DNA of 64,000 nt from Stappia albiluteola (GCF_014050225.1 NZ_JACFXV010000053.1:371541-435540); one strand, 5' to 3'; counted from the first letter of the stretch, positions 50,269 through 64,000 are shown. The notes: generated by a model not told the origin, from the sequence alone. Translations and numbers: made by a program.

Positions 50269-50739
50269 TCACTGGTGCGTAAGCGTCAGCGATGCAAGGC
50301 CCGCCTGAATGTCAAAGCCTTGCGTGCTGCCAAGGCTCAGGGGATTGAGCGCTATCGAGCGATCCAGCCCGCCGATCAGGGCATTGGCCTCAAGGCCCAC
50401 GCCAAGCGTGGCGCCTGCCGATACGCCGGCATATTTGCCGGCCAGTGCCCCCGGCTTCATGTCCGCCGACGGCGCGAGGACCGCCCAGACGACCTTGGCT
50501 TCCTTCACCGTGCCGATGTCGAGGCCGAATTCGTTGATCGTCCCCTTGTAGCTTTCCTTGCCGCCACCCGCCTTGTCGAAGGTGCACTGGAGACCCTTCG
50601 TCGATCCGAAAATGAAGCCGCTGCCGCCTTCCACTTCGCAGCTGAGCACGCCGACCTGCACGCCAGGGGCGCTGCTTTGGGCGAGAGCCGCTGCCGGCAG
50701 GGCAAACAATGCGAGACCAAAGACCACAAGGCGATGCAT
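50269..50739 (-). CDS. DUF992 domain exported protein
   Basis: A 156-residue protein with a signal peptide (LVVFGLALFALPAAALAQ) and a DUF992 domain, common in rhizobia. VQVGVLSCEVEGGSGFIFGS and the two cysteines (SCEVEGG, LQCTFDK) form the family signature, and Gly/Ala-rich beta strands follow. Small and periplasmic, with no known function. It sits between the EF-G-like gene and the aminotransferase gene. Confidence 0.88.
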   Translation of the reverse strand: MHRLVVFGLALFALPAAALAQSSAPGVQVGVLSCEVEGGSGFIFGSTKGLQCTFDKAGGGKESYKGTINEFGLDIGTVKEAKVVWAVLAPSADMKPGALAGKYAGVSAGATLGVGLEANALIGGLDRSIALNPLSLGSTQGFDIQAGLASLTLTHQ

Positions 50740-50838
50740 GGCGGAACTCCCTTCTGACTATGGTAATTTATTACCTTACGTCATATAAGGAAGGAAACAC
50801 GTTTTCACAGCCCGGTGCGGAAGCCAGCCAATCGAATA

Positions 50839-50868
50839 AAAAAGGGCGGAGCACTGCCGCCCTTTTTA
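50839..50868 (-). terminator. Terminator of aatA
   Basis: Stem AAAAGGGCGG / CCGCCCTTTT with a seven-base loop, with A and T runs on both sides, 30 bases after the aminotransferase stop codon on the minus strand. It also separates that gene from the DUF992 gene. Confidence 0.85.
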
Positions 50869-50896
50869 TGATCCTTGTGCGAGTCAGCGCGCAGAG

Positions 50897-53453
<2,557 letters not shown>

Positions 53454-53711
53454 CCGCGTGAGGACCGCGGCTGGCTTCTACAGGCGTCCTTGTTTCCCAG
53501 ACAGTGACTGCATCAGGTGTAAAAGCCGTAAATAACAAAAGGATGCGGCTCATCCGCGTTTCTGCGTCGCCGGCACCGGGCCCTTGTGCACCGCCACAAA
53601 TTGACCACGAAATCTCTCAGCGAATGCCCGATTGAGAACCTCAGGAGGCCGAGATCGGGCGCAATTCTCCGCCGCGTCGAGTACCACCATCGGTATGGGG
53701 AGTGTTGGTCA

Positions 53712-53978
53712 ATGGTGGAGGAGTATCGGGGTAACAGGCGCAAACGCCGCGCCCGATCAATTGCCCGTTATATCGCTTTTGCGGTCTTCGCCTGCCTGTT
53801 GCCGGCGGTGATCGCCTCAAGTGCCCGCGCCGGACCGCTGAGTTCGAGGGAAGACTGGGCCATCGGCGCCATCAGCATCCTTTTCGCCGTGATGCTGCTC
53901 GTCACCGCCTTCCTGGTGCGCAACCTGACACGGAACCTGCTCTCCGGTTTTCGCAACCGGCAGCAGAACCGGCTTTGA
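53712..53978 (+). CDS. Small two-helix membrane protein
   Basis: An 88-residue protein. An Arg-rich start (EEYRGNRRKRRARSIARYIA) leads into a hydrophobic helix (IAFAVFACLLPAVIASSARA) that could be a signal or anchor, and a second helix (AIGAISILFAVMLLVTAFLV) follows. The ATG at 53712 comes ten bases after GGGGAG; a longer frame from 53586 is less likely. No known family. The next membrane-protein gene follows after 17 bases, suggesting one transcript. Confidence 0.65.
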   Translation: MVEEYRGNRRKRRARSIARYIAFAVFACLLPAVIASSARAGPLSSREDWAIGAISILFAVMLLVTAFLVRNLTRNLLSGFRNRQQNRL

Positions 53979-53995
53979 CAAGGAACCAGGAGACG

Positions 53996-54412
53996 ATGGC
54001 TGTGAAGCGGGAAGACGGGTTTCGCTGGGAACAGGACACCGGCGCGCGTGCCGCCAGACAGCTGATGACGGCAACCTGCATCGGCCTGGCCCTTGCGCTG
54101 ACGCTCGTCTTTTTCGGCCGGCCCGTGGCGGCAGTCCTGCGCGGCGCCGAGGCGTCGCCGCCGGACGTGCAGCTGAAACAGGCCAGCGCGCCCGCCCACC
54201 TGGAGGCGACAGCGCATGCCGTGCCGCAGGCTTCCAATCCAGATCGAAGCATTGAACCGGCGAATGACGCCGCTCAGGCGATCGAAAAGGCGCAGGTGCG
54301 TCATCCCGACAAGACCGCCGGTGGGCTCGCGCAATCCAGCAGCAGGGACATCAAGGCCGAACGTGCAACGGCGGCCCTGCCGGCTTCGCCCCGCGCCGAC
54401 CGGGTCAACTGA
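53996..54412 (+). CDS. Single-helix membrane protein, unknown
   Basis: A 138-residue protein with one helix (about 25-47, LMTATCIGLALALTLVFF) and a long Ala/Gln-rich, probably disordered C-terminal part. AGGAGA precedes the ATG at 53996. I do not recognise a family. It is co-directional with, and 17 bases after, the preceding small membrane protein gene. Confidence 0.65.
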   Translation: MAVKREDGFRWEQDTGARAARQLMTATCIGLALALTLVFFGRPVAAVLRGAEASPPDVQLKQASAPAHLEATAHAVPQASNPDRSIEPANDAAQAIEKAQVRHPDKTAGGLAQSSSRDIKAERATAALPASPRADRVN

Positions 54413-54597
54413 CCGCACTGCCGGGAATTGCGCGGCAAATTTCGCCGGGAAATCGAAGATCGCCCCTCTTCCTCCGCGCTCCGCCAAGGCTGCCACGTTA
54501 CGTATCGCAAAGATTGCGCTAGAGTAGCCTCAGGCTGGACCGAGTTGCTCCGACAGCGAAAAGCGCGGTGCGGCCGCCAGAACGGGAGTGCGCGATC

Positions 54598-55008
54598 ATG
54601 CCGGTCGACCTGACCTTGTCGCCAGAGACCATCCGGATGCTGATCCAGAAAGCGCGCGCGGCGACTTCCGCGATCGACGGCGGCTTCGAGGAGGGGCATG
54701 AGGGCGAGATCGAGTTCGACACCGACACCCTCACCGACACCCATGCGCATGACGGACTGGCCGAAGAGGAAGCCGACGATCTTTCCGAGGAAGAATTGCG
54801 GGAACTCATCGAGGACCTGAATGTCGACGAGTCGGCCGAACTCGTCGCCATCGCATGGATCGGTCGCGGCGATTTCGATGCCGGAGATTTCGAGCAGGCG
54901 GTCGAGGAGGCGCGCGACCGTGCCGTCCGCTCCACCGCGAAATACCTGATTGGCATGCCGCTGCTTGCCGACTATCTGGAAGCCGGTCTCGACGCGCTCG
55001 ATCTTTGA
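54598..55008 (+). CDS. DUF3775 protein
   Basis: A 136-residue acidic cytosolic protein matching DUF3775 as I recall it. Typical parts are LSPETIRMLIQKARA, the acidic run EEEADDLSEEELRELIEDLN and VAIAWIGRGDFDAGDFEQAV. The start is ATG 54598, the last codon of a GGGAG-preceded stretch. Its function is unknown, though the domain is widespread in Rhizobiales. It is followed by a 283-base gap and a tiny membrane-protein gene. Confidence 0.85.
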   Translation: MPVDLTLSPETIRMLIQKARAATSAIDGGFEEGHEGEIEFDTDTLTDTHAHDGLAEEEADDLSEEELRELIEDLNVDESAELVAIAWIGRGDFDAGDFEQAVEEARDRAVRSTAKYLIGMPLLADYLEAGLDALDL

Positions 55009-55291
55009 GGCGATTTGCGGCTTAACCCGGGCTGGCACCGATATCCCCGGAAAAATTCCGTTGCGTTACAATCAACTGACTGCAAAGGCCCGGAATCCGG
55101 TGCCTATTTGCAACAGGCCGCGACAATTCGTCACTCGAACCGCTCCCTGCCGGTCAATTCCTAGGGATAACGCGTGACCCTCCCGATCACGAACGTTTAC
55201 AGTTCATTAACCAAGATCCTTAATCGTCAAGCACGCGTTATGGGGGATTCGGTGCCGTTTCGACGGTTGCACCCTCGGCAGGGAGAAGCGC

Positions 55292-55441
55292 ATGAGCCTG
55301 ATGGACCGCACGGACCAAGACATGTTTACCCAGGACATGTTCACGCTTTCCAAGCCGTCTCCCTGGCCCCTCTTCTTCAAGGTCACCGTATTTTCCGCCG
55401 CTCTCGTCTTCATGCTTTTCGTCGCTTTCCCCCCGGTCTGA
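55292..55441 (+). CDS. 49-residue single-helix membrane protein
   Basis: A very short gene starting MSLMDRTDQDMFTQDMFTLS with a C-terminal hydrophobic helix (FFKVTVFSAALVFMLFVAF). GGGAG lies six to ten bases before the ATG, and the whole frame is open to a TGA. The repeated DMFT motif and the amphipathic start look like a real small membrane protein. I have a memory of similar short proteins in Rhizobium genomes but cannot name a family. It lies between the DUF3775 gene and the DUF1624 gene. Confidence 0.6.
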   Translation: MSLMDRTDQDMFTQDMFTLSKPSPWPLFFKVTVFSAALVFMLFVAFPPV

Positions 55442-55550
55442 TCCTTCTTTTCCTCGGCTTTCCTCTTGCTTTCCAGCCTTTGCGGCCGGTGTTTCGCCGG
55501 GCATGATCTGAACCACGGCCCGTTTTCGCAGCGACATCCGGTTCAAGCCC

Positions 55551-56516
55551 GTGCGCGCAACGAATAGTCCACAACGGCCGGCGCTGGGACGCCTCGATGC
55601 CGTCGACATCGCCCGGGCGGCAGCGCTGCTGGCGATGGCGATCTATCACCTGTCCTGGGACCTGTTCTGGTTTCGAATCGTCGACTGGAACGTTGCCGCC
55701 GGGATCGGATGGCGGGTCTTCGCAATCGCGATCGCCTCCAGCTTCCTGTTCCTCGTCGGCGTCAGCCTGGTGCTGGCCAATGGCAATGGTTTTCGCTGGC
55801 GGGCAATCGCGGTTCGCTTCGCCAAAATCGCCCTGGCAGCCGCAGCCGTGAGCGTCGGCACCTGGTTCGCCCTCGGCGACCAGTTCGTCCGCTTCGGCAT
55901 TCTCCACTGCATCGCGCTGGCAAGCCTGCTCGCCCTGCCCTTTCTCCGCCTGCCGCTGCCGGCAACCATGCTCGGCGTCGCAATTGTCGTATCGCTGCCC
56001 TTCTGGGCCCGCGCGGATATTTTCAATCAGGCCGGGCTGCTATGGACGGGACTGTCAACCTCGCCGCCGGCCGCCGTCGACTACGTGCCGATGGTTCCGT
56101 GGTTCGCGGCGGTGCTGCTCGGTGTTCTCGTCGGGCGGCTGGCCTATTCGCGGGGCTGGCTGCATCGGCTGGGCGAATGGCGGGCGCGGGGCGCCGTTTC
56201 GCGTTTCGCAGCGCTGGCCGGCAGGCATTCCCTGCCTGTCTATCTGCTGCACCAGCCAATCCTGTTCGGCCTCGTGTGGAGCGCGGTTGCGCTCGGCCTC
56301 ACGCAGGCACCCGCCGAAGTAGAGTTTCTCGGCAATTGCCGGCTTTCCTGCTCGGCAACGCAGGACGCCGCGATCTGCGAGCGCGCCTGCCAGTGTACGC
56401 TCGACGGCATAAAAGCGACGGGCAACTGGCAACGGCTGATCGAAACGCCGCAGGACGAGGAACTCACCCGCATCCTGCGCAACACCTACACCCTGTGCCT
56501 CGCCGAGAGCGATTAG
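55551..56516 (+). CDS. DUF1624 membrane protein (heparan-alpha-glucosaminide acetyltransferase-like)
   Basis: A 321-residue inner-membrane protein of the DUF1624 family, related to acyltransferases. Helices start after RLDAVDIARAAALLAMAIYH, and YVPMVPWFAAVLLGVLVGRL and HSLPVYLLHQPILFG are typical of the family. The start is a GTG at 55551. After the last helix is an unusual cysteine-rich tail (C263, C267, C276, C280, C282) that the core family does not seem to need. Its stop overlaps the stop of the convergent cupin gene by four bases (TTAG). Confidence 0.87.
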   Translation: MRATNSPQRPALGRLDAVDIARAAALLAMAIYHLSWDLFWFRIVDWNVAAGIGWRVFAIAIASSFLFLVGVSLVLANGNGFRWRAIAVRFAKIALAAAAVSVGTWFALGDQFVRFGILHCIALASLLALPFLRLPLPATMLGVAIVVSLPFWARADIFNQAGLLWTGLSTSPPAAVDYVPMVPWFAAVLLGVLVGRLAYSRGWLHRLGEWRARGAVSRFAALAGRHSLPVYLLHQPILFGLVWSAVALGLTQAPAEVEFLGNCRLSCSATQDAAICERACQCTLDGIKATGNWQRLIETPQDEELTRILRNTYTLCLAESD

Positions 56517-56878
56517 GCTTTCTCCAGGATCACGTAGATCTTTTTCGCCCGCTCGACGGTTTCCCAGGTGCCGCGAAAACCTGCCGGGATGGCGAAGGCA
56601 TCGCCCTTGCGGAAGGTCTCGCCGTTGCCCTCGCCGTCGGTCAGCCGCACTTCGCCTTCCAGCAGCACGCAGACCTCTTCCTCGGTGTAATTGACATGCA
56701 CCTTGCCCGGTTCGCCCTGCCAGATGCCAGCGCTGAAATGGCCGGTCTTGTCGGTGTAGCAGTTCCAGATTGTCTGCAGCGGATCGCCGGAGACGACCTT
56801 CTCCGCCGCCGGCCGATAGCTCTCCGCCTCGCTCTCGCTTTCGCCGATCCGGTATATGCCGGCTTTTCCAGTCGCCAT
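56513..56878 (-). CDS. Cupin domain protein (DUF861/EutQ-like)
   Basis: A 121-residue single-domain cupin. Signatures are HFSAGIWQGEPGKVHVNYTE, VCVLLEGEVRLTD and KGDAFAIPAGFRGTWET, which match the cupin_3 (DUF861) group. The usual metal-binding histidines of the first motif are partly replaced, so a binding role without metal is possible. The phosphotransferase gene is 20 bases upstream on the same strand, which suggests co-expression. No substrate is indicated. Confidence 0.85.
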   Translation of the reverse strand: MATGKAGIYRIGESESEAESYRPAAEKVVSGDPLQTIWNCYTDKTGHFSAGIWQGEPGKVHVNYTEEEVCVLLEGEVRLTDGEGNGETFRKGDAFAIPAGFRGTWETVERAKKIYVILEKA

Positions 56879-56897
56879 CGTGCTTGCTCCCTTCTAA

Positions 56898-57758
56898 TTA
56901 TTCGCCAGCCAGCGCGCTTTCGGCCCGCGCCAGCCGCGCCATGCCATAGGCATTGAAGTCCGCCGCCGGATTGCCGGCCGCCGCCTGACCCAGCGCCCAC
57001 AGGCCCGAGACCATGTCGCATATGGGCTTCATCACTTCCACCCGCCCGGCAAGCTGCGGCGATGAATACGCATCCAGAAGCGCCGCCTGCGCCGACACGT
57101 CGAGCCCGGTTTCCAGCACGAAATAGGCGAGATCCCAGGCCGGATCCGCCATGGCGGAATATTCCCAGTCGACCAGCCGCACAAGCTTGCCGTCGTCCAG
57201 TGCGTTGTCCGGCACCGGATCGCAGTGGCAGGGAACGGGGGGACCCGCCGTCGCCTCGAGCCGCTGGGCCGCCTCGGCGGCCCGCCTGCCCAGCGCCAGG
57301 ATGCGGTCGTCGCGGAGGCCGCCAATGGCTTCCCCGATCGTCGCCGACGGACGGTAGACCCCCGCAAACCGGCGACCCGATCCGTGCAGCCGAGCGAAGG
57401 TCCGCCCCGCGCGCGCGGCCTGCGCGGCGCTCACGGCCCCCGCTTTCAGCGGCCGGACGCCGGGCACCAGCTGCGTCACCATTACCCCGGTTTGCGGATC
57501 GAGATGCAGGATCGGCGCGCCAATACCGAGATCCTCGGCGATGCGGGCGTTCCGGGCCTCAGCCTTACGGTCCACCAGTCCCGCCGTCTCGGCACGCGGC
57601 AGGCGCACGACGACGCCGAGACCCGGCCCGTCGACCCGGTAAACGCGGTTCGATAGACCCGACAGCCGCGTCGCCCGCCAGTGCCCGGGCACGACGAGCC
57701 CCGGCACGGTCCGCAAGGCCGCTGCGATCTCCCCGTTCTCGCCCACTTCGAAGCTCAT
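56898..57758 (-). CDS. Choline/ethanolamine kinase-like phosphotransferase
   Basis: A 286-residue kinase of the choline kinase/APH fold. The catalytic loop is CHCDPVPDN (H, D, N) and the magnesium site VRLVDWEYSAMADPAWDLAY. SGLSNRVYRVDGPGLGVVVRL is the N-lobe beginning, as in LicA-like kinases. I chose ATG 57758 (MSFEVGENGEI) because AGGAG lies just upstream; a 44-residue longer frame is unlikely. Substrate probably choline, ethanolamine or a sugar alcohol, not resolved. The cupin gene follows. Confidence 0.85.
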   Translation of the reverse strand: MSFEVGENGEIAAALRTVPGLVVPGHWRATRLSGLSNRVYRVDGPGLGVVVRLPRAETAGLVDRKAEARNARIAEDLGIGAPILHLDPQTGVMVTQLVPGVRPLKAGAVSAAQAARAGRTFARLHGSGRRFAGVYRPSATIGEAIGGLRDDRILALGRRAAEAAQRLEATAGPPVPCHCDPVPDNALDDGKLVRLVDWEYSAMADPAWDLAYFVLETGLDVSAQAALLDAYSSPQLAGRVEVMKPICDMVSGLWALGQAAAGNPAADFNAYGMARLARAESALAGE

Positions 57759-57884
57759 CGCACTCCTGAACCACATCCTGCCGATGCCGGCCCGATCACA
57801 TTCGCGAAGGTGCCCTTCAACGTTCTTGCCCGCGATCGGGACTCGCGACATATGCTCGGCAAAATTGCCCGGCACAATCACATC

Positions 57885-58409
57885 ATGCACCGTCCGTTAT
57901 TCGCCGCCGTCCTTCTCGCCCTGGGCCTCCAGCCCGGAGCCGTATCCGCTGCCGGGTGGGAAACCGCCGACGGCACCGCCTTCACCCATGTCGACGAGAC
58001 GAATTCGACCATCGTTGCGCTGTCGGTGCAATGCGACGGCGAGATGAACCTTGAGGTCTTCTCGGCCAATGACGGGCCGATCCTCAATTCGACCCTCGGC
58101 GCAACCGGAGATTTCCACTACCAGCCGGGCAAGGTGCAGGGCGAGATCGACGGCGAGATGTTTCCGCTGGCCGCCGCCGGTTCCGAATGGAGCACGGTGA
58201 TCCTCTCCGAGGGCGGCGCGGACGACAACTACCTGTCGCCACTGACGGCCCCCTTCGTCGCCGCGCTGCGCGGCGGCACCTCGCTTGTGCTGCGTTTCGA
58301 CCTGCTGCCGGACCGCGCCCCGGACGGCTCGCCCTTCGAGACCGCGGCCCGCTTCTCGCTGCAGGGCGCTGCCGCGGCAATGGACAGCACCGGCTCCGGC
58401 TGCCACTGA
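57885..58409 (+). CDS. Exported protein of unknown function
   Basis: A 174-residue protein with a clear signal peptide ([20 protein letters not shown]). The mature part has beta-rich segments and only two cysteines (one near VQCDGE, one close to the end), which could form a disulfide. It is acidic and has no family I recognise. The ATG at 57885 is preferred over an upstream frame that starts inside the phosphotransferase leader. It is divergent from that gene and upstream of uvrB. Confidence 0.65.
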   Translation: MHRPLFAAVLLALGLQPGAVSAAGWETADGTAFTHVDETNSTIVALSVQCDGEMNLEVFSANDGPILNSTLGATGDFHYQPGKVQGEIDGEMFPLAAAGSEWSTVILSEGGADDNYLSPLTAPFVAALRGGTSLVLRFDLLPDRAPDGSPFETAARFSLQGAAAAMDSTGSGCH

Positions 58410-58522
58410 AGACAGGAACCGCGCCACCTGCTGCCACCGTCCTGTCAGCAGCGCGGCGTCGCCGGCGGACAGAGCGGGAACGCGGGGTTTCCTTCCGCCG
58501 CCTTTCGGACCATATTCGCGCC

Positions 58523-61387
<2,865 letters not shown>

Positions 61388-61477
61388 AATAATCACAGGA
61401 TGAGACTCCAGTTTGCACCTCATCAAGCGGTTTAATAAATGCAGCATTTTCAATATGACAAAGATATGTGCATTTAG

Positions 61478-63220
61478 CTATGATAAATGCTTATTTATTG
61501 AATGAATAATTTCGATCATCTCATTGTCTATATCAGAAATATCAAACTCATCTGCTATCATCGCAGTAGTAACGCTGAATCCATAGCGTTGCCTAAGACG
61601 TGAATTTAGATCCACGATAAACTGCTTCCCAGAGATTCTCTGTTTGAAACCGGCCTTACCCCACTCTCCATCGAATTCTAGTTTGGCTGCCTTAAGTATA
61701 GTCGACGGATCTCGACCATCTCTTTTGCTGGCGTAATATTTCGTCGCAAATGATTGCACATTTATTAAAGCATCCTCCTTCTGAATTCCCCCAACTTCTT
61801 CAATAATGCGAATAATTTCCTTGTAATTAACAATTATATTTCTCCTATGCGCAGCTCTCTCTATCGCCTTTGAAAGAGGATCGAATTCTAGTAGATAATT
61901 TTCGATCTCTTTTCTACGTAGAACGTGACAGATTACTCCTGCGTCAGACAGTCGCCTCTCAAACTCCTCGATTTCTTCTTTACATCTATAGTCTCTATCA
62001 AATACAGATACTATTTTTGCCTGTATATCAAACAGTTCTCCAAACATCCACCTTAAATTATCAATTCTTCTCCAGTTCTCATATCCTCCAATTTTGATAG
62101 ACAGCGTATCTGGATCAGACAGAACTCCGGACTTTAATATTTTTTGCTCAAATTTTTTGAAAAGAGTCCTATCATTACCTTCGAAAGCAATTATCCTTTT
62201 CGCTCTTGCCAGCCGCGCAAAATCTGCATTGTCCGATGATCCGAGTAGAGTATGAGCCACTCGGTACCCTGCTTCAGAAGTAATGCGGCTGCCTTTCGAA
62301 TGCCCTGGCTTAATCAAAACTACATCTGAAGCATTCGCTTCATTCATTATCTCCGATGAATGTGTCGCAATGAATATCTGGTTGAAAAGCTTCTTAGCGA
62401 TGTGAAAGAGACGGCGCTGCAAGTCGGCATGAAGATATATGTCGGGCTCATCGAGAACCAACACGCTATCATGCCCTCCCCTAAGAAAGTGCGTCATCAT
62501 TTGCAGCCAAGCTTGAAATCCAAACCCTGACCAATATATTTCCCGAGAAACTCCCTTTTCTCGATAAAACATTTGCAACAACTTAGGGAAACCGCCGCTT
62601 AACTCCGGCGGAGATACATCTATACCTTCCCAATGATGTCGCACTAGAACTCTAAAGGCCTCAAACTCTTCCGTGCTTTTTCCTCTCCAAATATTGCGGA
62701 AATTTCTAGCCGCCAATCTCGTATACTCAACGCCCCGCACATATTCTTGGTCGTTTAGTTTTTCCGAATCCTCAAACTGACTTAACGTTGGAACTACAAC
62801 AACATTCTCAGTGAAGCATTTGTGGAAGAAGTTTTTATTCTTCAAAATCCTTTGATCTGTCTGAATAAATATTTCTGGTTTAAGGTCTGGATTAAGATAT
62901 ACATGAAGATTATTATCATTAGCATTGGTAATAATTATTTTTGCAAAATCTGACGAATAGTTCGTGGCTATGTTCTCTAGTGTTACGCTGAATATACGAT
63001 TTGTTGCTTCATAGGCCGCGCAAACGCCCAATCCCTCATAACTCTTAAGAATAGGAACGCGGCGCGATGCAAATCTCTGCACATCGGAAAAAATTCTAAG
63101 CGCATCTAAAATTGATGATTTTCCAGTGTTATTTGGCCCGACCAAGATATTTCTTTCCCTACACGATACGGAAAACCTGCCGTGCCTTCGAAAATTTATC
63201 AGCTCAATCCTCTTAAACAT
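61478..63220 (-). CDS. OLD-family ATP-dependent nuclease (AAA ATPase + Toprim)
   Basis: A 580-residue protein of the OLD (overcoming lysogenisation defect) type. The ABC-like ATPase has Walker A VGPNNTGKSS (about 27-36), Walker B VLVLDEPDIYLHADLQRRL and the H-loop ATHSSEIM. The Toprim domain follows, with IIAFEGNDR (Glu) and VSVFDRDYR (DxD), the metal site for DNA or RNA cutting. The start MFKRIELINFRRHG is preferred over one eight residues upstream. The coding sequence is far richer in A and T than any neighbour, a sign of recent transfer. OLD proteins act in phage defence (P2 Old; Gabija GajA). No GajB-like helicase is adjacent in this window. Confidence 0.88.
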   Translation of the reverse strand: MFKRIELINFRRHGRFSVSCRERNILVGPNNTGKSSILDALRIFSDVQRFASRRVPILKSYEGLGVCAAYEATNRIFSVTLENIATNYSSDFAKIIITNANDNNLHVYLNPDLKPEIFIQTDQRILKNKNFFHKCFTENVVVVPTLSQFEDSEKLNDQEYVRGVEYTRLAARNFRNIWRGKSTEEFEAFRVLVRHHWEGIDVSPPELSGGFPKLLQMFYREKGVSREIYWSGFGFQAWLQMMTHFLRGGHDSVLVLDEPDIYLHADLQRRLFHIAKKLFNQIFIATHSSEIMNEANASDVVLIKPGHSKGSRITSEAGYRVAHTLLGSSDNADFARLARAKRIIAFEGNDRTLFKKFEQKILKSGVLSDPDTLSIKIGGYENWRRIDNLRWMFGELFDIQAKIVSVFDRDYRCKEEIEEFERRLSDAGVICHVLRRKEIENYLLEFDPLSKAIERAAHRRNIIVNYKEIIRIIEEVGGIQKEDALINVQSFATKYYASKRDGRDPSTILKAAKLEFDGEWGKAGFKQRISGKQFIVDLNSRLRQRYGFSVTTAMIADEFDISDIDNEMIEIIHSINKHLS

Positions 63221-63483
63221 TCGTCTTTTACACCCCAGTCCCATATCTCGGAATCAGCATTGAATGTATACGACTATGTAATGTGTTCTTTAAATTCTGT
63301 AGGCCAAATTGCAGCTGATGCAATCCATATCCCCGCTCATGTGTATGCTGTAGTTTCGAGTGCCTCATTGGTGGGCGATAGTGGCATCAAGCCATTGCAC
63401 CGCGAGAGCCGCGAACCAGATGTCAGCCACGCGTGATCCGGGACGCTCTTTGAATAGAGAGCGGGCCATGCCCGCGACGATTT
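63221..63483. other. Non-coding gap at the start of the repeat mosaic
   Basis: AT-rich to about 63360, then GC-rich. It marks the change from the OLD gene back to host-like composition, and no gene was recognised. The promoter of the OLD-type gene should be within it. Confidence 0.35.
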
Positions 63484-64000
63484 CTGGATACCGGATCGGC
63501 ACTCGGCTGCGCCTCGCTCGCCCGGGATGACGGCGGAGTGTGCGGTTGCCTTTCTGCCGTAACCTCTCGGTTCGTCATACGCGGGCTTGACCCGCGTATC
63601 CATGAAGCACCAGCACATTTCGCCGCCGTCCATGGATCGCCGGGTCTGGGCCCGGCGATGACGAGGGGAGAGGCTGTGCGTCACGTCGAAGGCCGGCGGT
63701 CAGGCAATGCGCTTGCTCCGAACTCAGGTGTCATCCCCGTGAAGACGGGGATCCAGTAGACACCCGCCTCAGTGGCTAAATCTCCGGCGTTGGCGGTTAC
63801 TGGATGCCCGGTCAAGCCGGGCATGACAGAGCTTGTGGCTGCCTCTCTGCTGCAACCTCCCGGTTCGTCATACGCGGGCACGACCCGCGTATCCATGAAG
63901 CGCCAGCACATTTCGCCACCGCCCGATGGATCGCCGGGTCTAGGCCCGGCGATGACGAGGGGAGAGGCAGTGCGTCACGTCGAAGGCCGGCGGTCAGGCA
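63484..64000. repeat. Mosaic of palindromic repeats with a 293-base tandem copy
   Basis: A long repeat mosaic running off the window. Two copies of a longer unit, about 63543-63706 and 63836-64000, are nearly identical and 293 bases apart. Within and between them are palindromic modules with a common outer pattern GTCAT...ATCCA (or its reverse TGGAT...ATGAC) and different GC-rich stems: 63484-63531, 63574-63602, 63633-63662, 63730-63756, 63800-63827, 63867-63895 and 63927-63956. Similar elements are, by memory, dispersed in many alphaproteobacteria. No coding sequence here is believable. Confidence 0.8.

Noticed and set aside
58187..58522. Upstream extension of uvrB by 112 codons
   Set aside because: It overlaps the end of the exported-protein gene, which has a good signal peptide; the extension is Arg-rich without family features, and MAKRPSSPS is a natural start.
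63484..64000. CRISPR array
   Set aside because: The repeats are palindromic modules of unequal spacing with varying stems and occur in both orientations; there are no regular spacers and no cas genes.

Overview
The window looks like chromosome of a GC-rich alphaproteobacterium, most likely a member of the Rhizobiaceae. The evidence is the gene neighbourhoods rpoD-dnaG-yqeY-carA and lrp/ELM1-trxB-lsrB with an AbcR-type small RNA downstream, together with Rhizobiales-type palindromic repeats. No rRNA, plasmid replication gene, transposase, integrase or CRISPR array was seen. There is one tRNA gene, a CAU-anticodon tRNA (probably Ile2).

Layout. 0-2.3 kb: aldo/keto reductase (cut by the window edge), pirin, and a gene-poor stretch. 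2.7-7.6 kb: a type I secretion cluster made of a CAP-domain protein without signal peptide, an ABC exporter and an HlyD adaptor. 7.65-14.3 kb: a polyamine-type ABC importer with an aldehyde dehydrogenase, in the order of the E. coli ydcSTUV-patD operon, and a LysR regulator. 14.9-18.2 kb: a visibly less GC-rich two-gene cassette, a D12-class DNA adenine methyltransferase followed by a 785-residue protein combining a PD-(D/E)XK nuclease-like domain, a DGQHR (DndB-like) domain and a C-terminal HEPN-like RNNWAH motif. It ends next to the 3' end of the tRNA gene. This is the best candidate for an undescribed (probably anti-phage or restriction-like) system in the window.

18.9-26 kb: SIMPL protein, SLC13-type permease, cytochrome b561, a covalent-flavin amine oxidase, a cysteine-cluster HTH regulator divergent from an MFS transporter, and a GYD protein. 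26-41.4 kb: core information and pyrimidine/arginine genes (rpoD, dnaG, yqeY, carA, carB, greA) with MerR and AraC regulators, a zinc metallopeptidase and an HPP membrane protein. 41.4-46.6 kb: Lrp regulator, ELM1-like protein, trxB, lsrB, AbcR-like sRNA and msrP. 46.7-58.4 kb: PQQ-type sugar dehydrogenase, EF-G-like GTPase, DUF992, aspartate aminotransferase, PAS protein, several small envelope proteins (one of 49 residues), DUF1624 membrane protein, cupin and choline-kinase-like phosphotransferase. 58.5-61.4 kb: uvrB with long terminal extensions.

61.4-64 kb: a strikingly AT-rich solitary gene for an OLD-type ATPase/Toprim nuclease, followed by a mosaic of palindromic repeats that runs off the right edge. 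All functions are assigned from visible motifs and remembered family patterns; no database search was possible. Residue numbers were counted by hand and may be off by one or two.
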